Below, one piece after another: positions 55,321 through 64,000 of a DNA stretch of 64,000 nt. Origin of the DNA: Bacillota bacterium (GTDB lineage Bacteria > Bacillota > Bacilli > Bacillales_A > Planococcaceae); NCBI GenBank assembly GCA_018816185.1, contig JAHIWI010000081.1, positions 1 through 64,000 of the forward strand. Reading direction: 5' to 3'. The stretch's first letter is position 1. Each line of letters opens with the position of its first letter. The notes under the pieces were generated by a model, which was not told the origin of the DNA, did no database searches, and saw only the letters and a list, made by a program, of their open reading frames with translations. The position numbers were made by a program, and so were the translations under genes.

Positions 55321-55959
55321 TCAAATATCATGATTTTCTGCAAGCGACAGAAAAGCACCTGTTATATTCGTTTTAGTTAATCTGCCAATTACCTCATACC
55401 CATCAGAATGCTCGTGAACGATTGGTAAAGCATCAATTTGTTTATCAATTAACATTTTTGCTGCATGAATTAACGAATCGTGTTTAAAGCAAAATGTAAT
55501 ATTCGGCATTCTCGTCATAATAATATGAACAGGAATTTTGTTAAGATCTTGCTGACCTAAGCTTGTACGAAGCAAATCTTTTCGTGAAAGCACTCCGGTT
55601 AAGTAAGCATTCTTATCTACAACAAATAATGTGCCGACATCTTCCAAAAACATTTGACAAATCGCATCGTACACAGTCATATCTTCAGCCACTACAACCG
55701 GAATCGATTGAAAGTCGCGAACCTTCATATTCATCATACTATCTTTGACAGCTTGACCTGTCTTTTTACCAGAATAGAAATAACCTACGCGTGGTCTTGC
55801 ATCTAAAAAACCAGCCATTGTTAGTATGGCTAAATCTGGTCTTAATGTAGACCTTGTTAAATGTAATCGCTCTGCAATTTGTTCACCAGTAATGGGACCA
55901 TTGCCTTTAACGATTTGTAAAATATCTTCCTGACGTTTATTGAGTTCGATCGGACTCAC
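55321..55959 (-). CDS. ccpN: CcpN repressor of gluconeogenesis
   Basis: A CcpA-independent repressor of gluconeogenic genes in the presence of glucose. The 212 residues contain an HTH ([20 protein letters not shown]) and two CBS domains (about 75-210), which sense nucleotides. GTG at 55959 gives SPIELNKRQ at the start, equal in position to the B. subtilis protein. TTG at 55983 would lie close to the predicted start of transcription and lacks a ribosome site. The start remains uncertain. Confidence 0.88.
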   Translation of the reverse strand: MSPIELNKRQEDILQIVKGNGPITGEQIAERLHLTRSTLRPDLAILTMAGFLDARPRVGYFYSGKKTGQAVKDSMMNMKVRDFQSIPVVVAEDMTVYDAICQMFLEDVGTLFVVDKNAYLTGVLSRKDLLRTSLGQQDLNKIPVHIIMTRMPNITFCFKHDSLIHAAKMLIDKQIDALPIVHEHSDGYEVIGRLTKTNITGAFLSLAENHDI

Positions 55960-56064
55960 CGCCTCAAAAAGTGTTATACTCAATGTTCAATATTATATAC
56001 TAATTAAGTACAGTTATCTAGTGCCTAGCTCATGTAGCGAAAATGATTTTATTATGATACAATA

Positions 56065-56275
56065 GAAGCAATTAAATAAGACGAAGATGAGAAAATAAGT
56101 AAGGTTCTACCAAAGCGAGCAGTGTCGGTGAAAGTCTGCAAACGAACTTGAAAAGGCGTCTCGGAGTCATGATTTATGAAAGTGGATTGCTTTTTGCAAT
56201 CAACTGGGGTGGAACCGCGGGTATTATGCACTCGTCCCCGGACATGTAACAATGTCCGGTGGATGGGTGCTTATT
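56065..56275 (+). promoter_or_regulatory. T-box leader (glycine) upstream of glyS
   Basis: The T-box sequence TGGGGTGGAACCGCGGG lies at about 56205-56221. It follows a long leader with a stem I beginning near AGACG (56078) and closing at CGTCT (56157). A GGC triplet just before the closing strand is a candidate glycine specifier codon. The terminator hairpin at 56228-56270 (GCACTCGTCC...GGATGGGTGC with an inner CGGACAT/ATGTCCG) is followed by T-rich DNA. Uncharged tRNA-Gly should favour read-through. The rest of 55960-56296 is the ccpN promoter region. Confidence 0.9.
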
Positions 56276-56296
56276 TTATTTTTTGGAGGGATTTTA

Positions 56297-57679
56297 ATGT
56301 CAATTTCAATGGAACAAGTAGTTAGTTTAGCTAAACATAGAGGATTTGTATTTCCTGGCTCTGATATTTATGGTGGTTTAGCAAATACGTGGGATTACGG
56401 TCCTCTTGGTATCGAATTAAAAAACAATATTAAAAAAGCATGGTGGCGTAAATTTGTTCAAGAGTCTCCTTATAATGTAGGTCTTGACGCAGCCATTTTA
56501 ATGAACCCAAAAGTATGGACTGCTTCAGGTCATGTTGGAAACTTTAATGACCCGATGATTGATTGTAAAAAATGTAAAGCCCGTCATCGTGCTGACAAAA
56601 TCATTGAAGATGCGTTAGATAAAAAAGGCATTGAAATGATCGTCGATGGGTTATCATTCGAGAAAATGGAAGAACTTATTAAAGAACATGATATTAAATG
56701 TTCAGAATGTGATGCTCAAGACTTCACAGGTATTCGTCAATTTAATTTAATGTTCAAAACTTCTCAAGGTGTTACCGAATCATCATCAAATGATATTTAC
56801 CTTCGCCCTGAAACAGCTCAAGGAATCTTCGTAAATTTTAAAAATGTACAGCGTTCTATGCGTAAGAAAATGCCTTTTGGTATTGCTCAAATCGGTAAAA
56901 GCTTCCGTAACGAGATTACTCCTGGTAACTTCACATTCCGAACGAGAGAATTCGAACAAATGGAACTCGAATTTTTCTGTAAACCAGGTGAGGATTTAGA
57001 ATGGTTCTCTTACTGGAGAGAATATTGTAAGAACTGGTTGTTAAACTTAGGCATGAACGAAGACAATATGAGATTACGTGATCATGATGAAGATGAATTA
57101 TCTCATTATGCGTCAGCAACTACTGATGTTGAATATAAATTCCCATTCGGTTGGGGCGAGCTTTGGGGTATTGCAGACCGTACTGATTTTGATTTAAAAC
57201 GTCACATGGAACACTCTGGAGAAGACTTTAATTACATCGACCCGATAACGAATGAACGCTATGTTCCCTATTGTATCGAACCATCATTAGGTGCGGACCG
57301 CGTGACACTAGCATTCTTATGTGATGCTTATGCTGAAGAACAATTAGAAGGAGATGACAAGCGTACGGTTTTACGTTTCCATCCTGCAATTGCACCAGTG
57401 AAAGCAGCTATTTTACCTCTATCGAAAAAATTAGCTGAAGGTGCTGGCGAAGTTTTTGCTGATTTGAGTAAATCCTTCATGGTGGATTACGATGAATCTC
57501 AATCCATCGGTAAACGCTACCGTCGTCAAGATGAAATTGGGACACCATTCTGTATTACGTACGACTTCGATTCGGTTGAGGATGGCCAAGTAACAGTTCG
57601 TCATCGTGATTCAATGGAACAAACTCGTATGGCAATTACAGAAGTAAAAGCTTATATTGAGAAACATTTAGAATTTTAA
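56297..57679 (+). CDS. glyS: Glycyl-tRNA synthetase, single-chain alpha2 type
   Basis: Charges tRNA-Gly. The 460 residues form a class II synthetase with motif 2 around [21 protein letters not shown], motif 3 [13 protein letters not shown] and a C-terminal anticodon-binding domain. This is the homodimeric eukaryote/archaea-like form found in Staphylococcus and Planococcaceae, not the GlyQ/GlyS tetramer of B. subtilis. ATG at 56297 follows GGAGGG. An in-frame ATG at 56252 lies inside the T-box terminator and is rejected. Confidence 0.96.
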   Translation: MSISMEQVVSLAKHRGFVFPGSDIYGGLANTWDYGPLGIELKNNIKKAWWRKFVQESPYNVGLDAAILMNPKVWTASGHVGNFNDPMIDCKKCKARHRADKIIEDALDKKGIEMIVDGLSFEKMEELIKEHDIKCSECDAQDFTGIRQFNLMFKTSQGVTESSSNDIYLRPETAQGIFVNFKNVQRSMRKKMPFGIAQIGKSFRNEITPGNFTFRTREFEQMELEFFCKPGEDLEWFSYWREYCKNWLLNLGMNEDNMRLRDHDEDELSHYASATTDVEYKFPFGWGELWGIADRTDFDLKRHMEHSGEDFNYIDPITNERYVPYCIEPSLGADRVTLAFLCDAYAEEQLEGDDKRTVLRFHPAIAPVKAAILPLSKKLAEGAGEVFADLSKSFMVDYDESQSIGKRYRRQDEIGTPFCITYDFDSVEDGQVTVRHRDSMEQTRMAITEVKAYIEKHLEF

Positions 57680-57692
57680 TCTTCACAACAAA

Positions 57693-57737
57693 AAACGCCA
57701 GGTCAGTCTTCCGATTTAGGAGACTGGTCTGGCGTTT
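57693..57737. terminator. Bidirectional terminator overlapping the recO 3' end
   Basis: Stem AAACGCCAGGTCAGTCT with a near-perfect complement and an eleven-base loop. The last codons and stop of recO lie within it. Confidence 0.85.
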
Positions 57738-58497
57738 CTTTTTCAGGAAATAGAAGCGGAGTTCGTTCAAGTTGATCTAAAAAGGAACGTGATTTTAACC
57801 GTATTCCTGTTTGTTCATCATAAATAGTCCGAACTATTTTTTTAATAAACATTTTGGTTTCCTTTTTTAACGTAAGCTTACCTACTTGATCGATTGGAAC
57901 CGTGTAAAATGTTCGAATTAACTTAACTTGTGATGGTGTCAAACGAATTATATACGGGTCAATTTCAAAACAACGATGGCAAAGGAAACCAATTTGTTGA
58001 AATGAAAATGCAAATTCTCCATCTGTCGCTTTACAGTTTGCGCATTCGTGTAAGGTTGGATAAATACCGGTTACTGGCAACATTTTCCACTCGACAAACA
58101 ACGCAATTGCCTCCGGGTCATATTCTTCGGAAATCGCATGTAAAGAATTTTTCAATAAATTAAAAATAGCTGCCTGTGGAGTTCGGTCCTCTACTGCTCG
58201 ATCAATTAATTCCACAATAAAGCTGGCATAAGCAGTCGCTTCGATATTTTCTCGAATATGCCGATACGATTCGACTTGCTCTCCCTGCTGAATTGTCCCC
58301 ATCCCATTCCCCTGCTGAATCAAAAAAGACCCATGAGTAAATGGTTGTGTAACGGATGCTAACCGACTTGCAGGTTTTTTAGCACCTCTTGCCATCGCAG
58401 TGATTTTACCCGTTTCACTTGATAAAAGTGTAATAATTTTATTTGTTTCTCCATAATCACGTGTTTTTAAGACAATGCCTTCTACTCGATTTAGCAC
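57703..58497 (-). CDS. recO: DNA repair protein RecO
   Basis: Helps RecR load RecA at gaps in the RecF pathway. The 264 residues have an N-terminal OB fold (NKIITLLSSETGKITAMARG) and a zinc-binding four-cysteine cluster, CANC and CHRC near residues 148-174. The last residues (QSPKSED) are encoded within the shared terminator. Confidence 0.95.
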   Translation of the reverse strand: MLNRVEGIVLKTRDYGETNKIITLLSSETGKITAMARGAKKPASRLASVTQPFTHGSFLIQQGNGMGTIQQGEQVESYRHIRENIEATAYASFIVELIDRAVEDRTPQAAIFNLLKNSLHAISEEYDPEAIALFVEWKMLPVTGIYPTLHECANCKATDGEFAFSFQQIGFLCHRCFEIDPYIIRLTPSQVKLIRTFYTVPIDQVGKLTLKKETKMFIKKIVRTIYDEQTGIRLKSRSFLDQLERTPLLFPEKETPDQSPKSED

Positions 58498-58515
58498 TGA
58501 ACAACACGCCTTTCT

Positions 58516-59827
<1,312 letters not shown>

Positions 59828-59836
59828 TCAAACACC

Positions 59837-60202
59837 TCAATTAAATATTTCCATCCACTTTGGTAAAAAGATGAGTATTCCGATTATAGCACTTGCACAG
59901 GCAAATACAAGAACAGCAGCAGCGCTCATATCTTTTGCATGCTTAGCTAAAACATGTACCTCAGGTGAAGCTAAGTCTACGACACGTTCTAATGCCGAAT
60001 TTATTAATTCAAGGCTTAACATTCCAGCGATGCAAAGCACAATGACCGTCCACTCAACTAAAGTTATTTTGCTCAATATACCTGCAAATATAACGACAAC
60101 AGCTGCTATTAAATGAAAACGAAAATTTCGTTCATATTTAATAACTTGTTTAAATCCTTGAAATGCAAAGCCAAATGAGTCAAAGAAATTATTGCTTTTC
60201 AT
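59837..60202 (-). CDS. dgkA: Undecaprenol kinase / diacylglycerol kinase-like protein
   Basis: A small trimeric membrane kinase. The 121 residues have three hydrophobic helices, the motif ERNFRFH (about 22-28) and [15 protein letters not shown] (about 69-83). In Gram-positive bacteria the main substrate is undecaprenol. ATG at 60202 is used, and a GTG at 60211 is also possible. It overlaps ybeY by 14 bases. Confidence 0.93.
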   Translation of the reverse strand: MKSNNFFDSFGFAFQGFKQVIKYERNFRFHLIAAVVVIFAGILSKITLVEWTVIVLCIAGMLSLELINSALERVVDLASPEVHVLAKHAKDMSAAAVLVFACASAIIGILIFLPKWMEIFN

Positions 60203-60677
60203 CCAAATCACGACTCAATCCAAAAGACAGCAAAATCTCTTCTTGTTTCTCGTTCATTTCCTTTTCTTCTTCTGTCTCCATATGATCATATCCGAGCAAA
60301 TGAAGGAAACCATGAACTGCTAAAAAACCAATTTCCCTTTCATAACTATGGCCATAATCTGATGCTTGTTCTTTTGCCCGTTCCACTGATATTAAAATAT
60401 CACCGAGTAGTCTTGGTGCACCAACTGCCTTAATCTCCATTTCACCCTCTCCGAGTTCTTCCATTGCGAAGGAAATGACATCCGTAGGCATATCTTTTCC
60501 ACGGTAATCACGGTTAATCTCTTGGATTTTGTTATTGGTAATGAAACTTACAGAAAGCTCACTGCCTTCTTCTATTCCTTCTGAAACTGCAGCATGATTA
60601 AGCATGCGTTCAATTAGTTCTAACGTTTCTTTTGATAATGATTCAGTTTCGTCAAGTAAATCTAATTCTAAATGCAT
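60189..60677 (-). CDS. ybeY: Endoribonuclease/rRNA maturation factor YbeY
   Basis: A zinc protein involved in 16S rRNA 3' end processing and ribosome quality control. The 162 residues contain the metal motif [11 protein letters not shown] near residue 128 and the conserved [13 protein letters not shown]. The ATG is preceded by AAGGAGGC, and pgpH ends 11 bases upstream. Confidence 0.96.
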   Translation of the reverse strand: MHLELDLLDETESLSKETLELIERMLNHAAVSEGIEEGSELSVSFITNNKIQEINRDYRGKDMPTDVISFAMEELGEGEMEIKAVGAPRLLGDILISVERAKEQASDYGHSYEREIGFLAVHGFLHLLGYDHMETEEEKEMNEKQEEILLSFGLSRDLDEKQ

Positions 60678-60688
60678 AAGTTGCCTCC

Positions 60689-62794
60689 TTATTGTGGGTA
60701 TTCTATACGAGAATGGAAAATTCCGTTTAACGTCTCACAAAGAACTCGTTCAACCGTTTTTAATTCTTTTATCGTTAAATCACATTCATCGAATTGGCCA
60801 TCGTGTAATTTGTCTTTAATAATTGCATGCACAATCCCTTGTATCTTTTCTTGAGTAGGTTCTTTCATCGAACGAACAGCTGCTTCGACACTATCAGCAA
60901 TCGAAATGATTGCCGTTTCCTTTTTTTGAGGCTTCGGACCAGCATATCGATAGTCTGCTTCATTAATGTCATGGCCTTCTTCTTTCGCTTTGATGTAAAA
61001 ATATTTTAACAGACTTGTACCATGATGTTGTTCGGCAATATCAACAATTTCTTTTGGCATCTTGTGTTTTTGAAGCATATTCGCACCGTCTGTACCATGA
61101 GCAAGGATAATATCTCTACTCGTTTCTGGAGGAAGAGAATCATGCGGATTTGCGTGACTCATCTGATTCTCGATAAAGAATCCAGGGCGTTTCGTTTTGC
61201 CAATATCATGATAGTAACAACCTACTCGAGCTAATAATCCATCTGCACCGATCGATTCGCATGCTGCATCAGCTAAGTTAGCTACCATGACACTGTGATG
61301 ATAAGTCCCTGGTGTTTCCGTTAATATTTTCTTTAATAACGGATGATTAGGATTGGATAATTCAATTAACTTCATGGCAGATATTAGTCCGAAAGCAGAC
61401 TCGAAAAATGGTAATAGACCAATCGTCAAAGCACCTGACAATAAACCAGACGTAAATGCTGCGATCCCATAAAATAATAACTCAGACAACCCATAAACCG
61501 TTTGATTCATTAGTAGATAAAATGCCATGAACACTAAATTCACAACAGCTACGGCCATACTCGTTTGAAGCAAATGAGACCGCTTATCTATTCCCTGAAT
61601 GACATAAAGCCCAGCTAATCCACCAAACAAAATATACAAAGCGATTTCCATTTGTAGCACAGACGAGTATCCTTCTTGGAAAATAATGCCCGCCACTGCA
61701 GCTGTTAAAAATGCCATTAATACACCAAATCGTTCGTTTATTAATGATCGAACTAACATTGGAGCTAGAGCGGTGGGAAATAAAAAGGCAATCGTAAGAT
61801 CAAAATTCTCTGACACGAGACTTATTAATTTCATACCTGTCACAGATAGGATAAAGATCAGCATAGACACAATTAGGACGCGTTGTTTTTCATCTTTATC
61901 AGCATTCCATTTTTTTAATTGGACATAAAATAGCCACATGCATAATGCAATAAATAAAAATAACCCAATTGCAGGTTTTAACGAAGACTGATTATCCAAC
62001 ATGCCGACAAGTTTTAACTGACGATATATTTCTCGATCAACAATTTGTCCTTCACGAACGATAACTTGTCCTTGCAAAATTTTCGTCGGTTCCACACTCG
62101 CCTTTACCTGTTCAACTCTTTCTTCAGTTAATTCTTTATTAAGAACTTCGTTTTCAACAATGCTAAATCTTCCAATAAATACGACCGTGGGCAAAACATT
62201 CTCGGGAATCGATAAATCTCCTCTTAACCGTCTTTCAATGTCATTTTTAGCCGTTGCCACTTCTTCTACTCTTATCGGATCACTCATAATCATTGATACG
62301 GTAGAAGTTACTGAATTTCGTAATTCCATCAAGTCATTGTTTTCCATTAATAATAGAGAGCTTATTGCGTCATCTGAGAAACGGAGACCTTCCCCTTCTG
62401 TTCCTAGCACACTTAAGTTCTCTCGGACTTGTGAAATATTTTCTTCCATTAATTCAGAATCATATGTATCTGAAGTTTTGACATCTTGAATTAAATCAAA
62501 AATGGACGTAACAAGAGCTGCACTCTTTTCGCCGCTTTGTTCAGAAAACTGATAAACATTTTCTACTTCTGATGCAATTCGGTTACGTTCTTCTTCCGTT
62601 TTAATCGGATCTTCTACAGTTTTTACCGAGCGAATCGTTTCATTTGAAGGTTGTAATAAAGCAATGTCATACTTTTCTGGACTGACACCTGTCAACATGA
62701 GTAAATAGACAATAATACCTGTAAGAATAAGGGCAGAAAATGTAAAAGTTCGATACCCAATCTTTCCTTGTATTTTTTTATTCCAGGTTTGCAT
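60689..62794 (-). CDS. pgpH: 7TM-HD cyclic-di-AMP phosphodiesterase PgpH
   Basis: Cleaves the signal nucleotide c-di-AMP. The 701 residues have one N-terminal membrane helix (18-37), an extracellular 7TMR-HDED domain (about 40-270), a seven-helix membrane part (about 275-470) and a cytoplasmic HD domain with [18 protein letters not shown] and AHGTDG. The extracellular part suggests a signal receptor. B. subtilis name: yqfF. Confidence 0.95.
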   Translation of the reverse strand: MQTWNKKIQGKIGYRTFTFSALILTGIIVYLLMLTGVSPEKYDIALLQPSNETIRSVKTVEDPIKTEEERNRIASEVENVYQFSEQSGEKSAALVTSIFDLIQDVKTSDTYDSELMEENISQVRENLSVLGTEGEGLRFSDDAISSLLLMENNDLMELRNSVTSTVSMIMSDPIRVEEVATAKNDIERRLRGDLSIPENVLPTVVFIGRFSIVENEVLNKELTEERVEQVKASVEPTKILQGQVIVREGQIVDREIYRQLKLVGMLDNQSSLKPAIGLFLFIALCMWLFYVQLKKWNADKDEKQRVLIVSMLIFILSVTGMKLISLVSENFDLTIAFLFPTALAPMLVRSLINERFGVLMAFLTAAVAGIIFQEGYSSVLQMEIALYILFGGLAGLYVIQGIDKRSHLLQTSMAVAVVNLVFMAFYLLMNQTVYGLSELLFYGIAAFTSGLLSGALTIGLLPFFESAFGLISAMKLIELSNPNHPLLKKILTETPGTYHHSVMVANLADAACESIGADGLLARVGCYYHDIGKTKRPGFFIENQMSHANPHDSLPPETSRDIILAHGTDGANMLQKHKMPKEIVDIAEQHHGTSLLKYFYIKAKEEGHDINEADYRYAGPKPQKKETAIISIADSVEAAVRSMKEPTQEKIQGIVHAIIKDKLHDGQFDECDLTIKELKTVERVLCETLNGIFHSRIEYPQ

Positions 62795-62992
62795 TAATTC
62801 ACCTCAATCTCTAGCTACTAGTTTACCAAGAATATTCAAACTTATCACACTTTATAAATCTAAACTTCCCAATGATGCATTTAAGAGCATACATACATCC
62901 TTATACGGAGAACCTATGGGATTAGATTCATGTAACTTTTTAATTCATATAATTATTCTACCAATAAATTCTAATTAGTGAAAACAAAGAAA

Positions 62993-63020
62993 AACAGCGG
63001 TCCTTATTCAGACGGCTGTT
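62993..63020 (-). terminator. Probable terminator overlapping the phoH stop
   Basis: Stem AACAGCCGTC/GACCGCTGTT with one mismatch and an eight-base loop, followed by TTTCTTTG on the minus strand. The phoH stop lies in the hairpin. A moderate match. Confidence 0.55.
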
Positions 63021-63966
63021 CTTCGTATGCTTGTATTATTTTTGCCACTAATGGATGACGGACTACATCTCCCTGTTCGAGCATTTGGAAGTGGATTCCC
63101 TTTACGTGACCAAGTATTTTTTCAGCTACAATTAAACCAGACTCGGCTCCACGAGGTAAGTCGATTTGTGTTTTATCCCCAGTAATAACCATTTTGGATC
63201 CAAAACCGAGGCGTGTTAAAAACATTTTCATTTGAGCTTTTGTTGTATTTTGAGCTTCATCCAAAATGACAAAGGCATCATCTAAAGTTCTACCTCTCAT
63301 GTATGCAAGAGGAGCAATTTCAATGGTTCCTCTTTCAATAAATCGAGTCGTTTGTTCAGTTCCTAAAATTTCATGCAAAGCATCATATAATGGGCGAAGA
63401 TAAGGATCTACCTTTTCTTTTAAATCTCCAGGAAGAAAACCAAGGCTTTCACCAGCTTCAACTGCTGGACGAGTTAAAATAATTCGTTTTACATGACCAT
63501 TTTTTAGGGCTTGAGTAGCGAGTACAACAGCTAAATAGGTTTTACCAGTACCGGCTGGACCAATACAGAATGTTAAGTCCTTATGACGAATAGCTTGAAC
63601 ATATTCTCGTTGTCCAATTGTTTTTGCCCGTATTGATTTCCCTTTTACATTGCGCGCAATTTCTTCATCGTAAAGTTCTGAAAAATATTCTAGCGTTCCA
63701 TTCGTACTCATTTCAATAGCAGTACTCACATCACGTTGATTTATATTTATACCTTTACGTATCACCAAAAGTAATTGTTCGATCAGTTGTTTCCCAATTT
63801 TTTGTTTTGATGGATCACCCGTAATTCGTATGGATTCGCCGCGAGTAATTATTTGAATATCAAGTTCCTGTTCAATTACTTTCATATTTCCATCGGATAT
63901 CCCCAATAACTGAATTGCTTCATTAGGGTCTTGAACGTGTAATTCTGTCAGTTGATCTTCCTGCAT
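63004..63966 (-). CDS. phoH: PhoH-family ATPase
   Basis: A predicted ATP-binding protein with RNA-related roles. The 320 residues have an N-terminal KH-like part (about 1-80) and a P-loop domain with GPAGTGKTYLAV, LTRPAVEAGESLGFLPGDL and ILDEAQNTT (Walker B). The ATG follows CAAGGAGACTGAGC. It is the usual upstream neighbour of pgpH and ybeY. Its exact function is not established. Confidence 0.95.
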   Translation of the reverse strand: MQEDQLTELHVQDPNEAIQLLGISDGNMKVIEQELDIQIITRGESIRITGDPSKQKIGKQLIEQLLLVIRKGININQRDVSTAIEMSTNGTLEYFSELYDEEIARNVKGKSIRAKTIGQREYVQAIRHKDLTFCIGPAGTGKTYLAVVLATQALKNGHVKRIILTRPAVEAGESLGFLPGDLKEKVDPYLRPLYDALHEILGTEQTTRFIERGTIEIAPLAYMRGRTLDDAFVILDEAQNTTKAQMKMFLTRLGFGSKMVITGDKTQIDLPRGAESGLIVAEKILGHVKGIHFQMLEQGDVVRHPLVAKIIQAYEEQPSE

Positions 63967-64000
63967 GCTCAGTCTCCTTGGTGGATCGGTCGTTTTTGTG

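Noticed and set aside
56252..56296. N-terminal extension of glyS by 15 codons
   Set aside because: The upstream ATG is inside the T-box terminator stem. The ATG at 56297 has GGAGGG at proper distance and fits the family start.

Overview
The window looks like a chromosomal core segment of a low-GC, endospore-forming Bacillota, most likely family Planococcaceae/Bacillaceae (Psychrobacillus, Lysinibacillus or Sporosarcina type). This rests on the gene order, which follows the B. subtilis yqh-yqg-yqf region almost gene for gene, on a single-chain glycyl-tRNA synthetase, on frequent TTG/GTG starts and on strong GGAGG ribosome sites. I see no phage, insertion sequence, CRISPR array, rRNA or tRNA gene. 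The species cannot be fixed from the window alone.

Layout. 1-2.9 kb: a visibly reduced spoIIIA sporulation operon (AC-AD-AE-AF-AG-AH), with spoIIIAA and spoIIIAB missing and several members shortened. 2.9-3.8 kb: a gene-free stretch of small palindromic repeats where spoIIIAA/AB would be expected. 3.8-10.5 kb: efp, papA, aroQ, a B12-type ribonucleotide reductase (nrdJ) with tandem NrdR-like boxes, lipM and a rhodanese. 10.8-15.2 kb: glycine cleavage genes gcvT-gcvPA-gcvPB behind a tandem glycine riboswitch. 15.3-19.6 kb: aroK and the comG competence pseudopilus operon. 19.7-27.2 kb: mgsR, small yqg genes, an LtaS-type lipoteichoic acid enzyme, folate salvage, rpmG and an MltG-like protein. 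27.2-34 kb: the phosphate operon pstS-pstC-pstA-pstB-phoU with a clear PhoP box, then pbpA.

34-45 kb: sodA, a Na/phosphate cotransporter, ispG, the zinc operon znuC-znuB-zur with a Zur-like operator, nfo and cshB. 45-49.3 kb: yqfQ, ispH, yqfO, trmK and cytochrome c550. 49.4-51.2 kb: an acyl-CoA dehydrogenase and an unrecognised membrane protein with an apparent CTG start. 51.3-54.3 kb: sigA and dnaG. 54.5-57.7 kb: yqfL-ccpN and glyS behind a T-box. 57.7-64 kb: phoH, pgpH, ybeY, dgkA, cdd, era and recO.

Most genes are on the minus strand. Regulation can be read directly in many places: glycine riboswitch, glycine T-box, and NrdR, PhoP, Zur, CcpA (cre), FapR-like and sigma-E-like sites. The most interesting part is the left end. 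A streamlined SpoIIIA channel operon, apparently lacking the ATPase (AA) and AB, with a 53-residue AF, an AE without its N-terminal region and an AG with most of its insertion gone, starts directly from its own sigma-E-like promoter.
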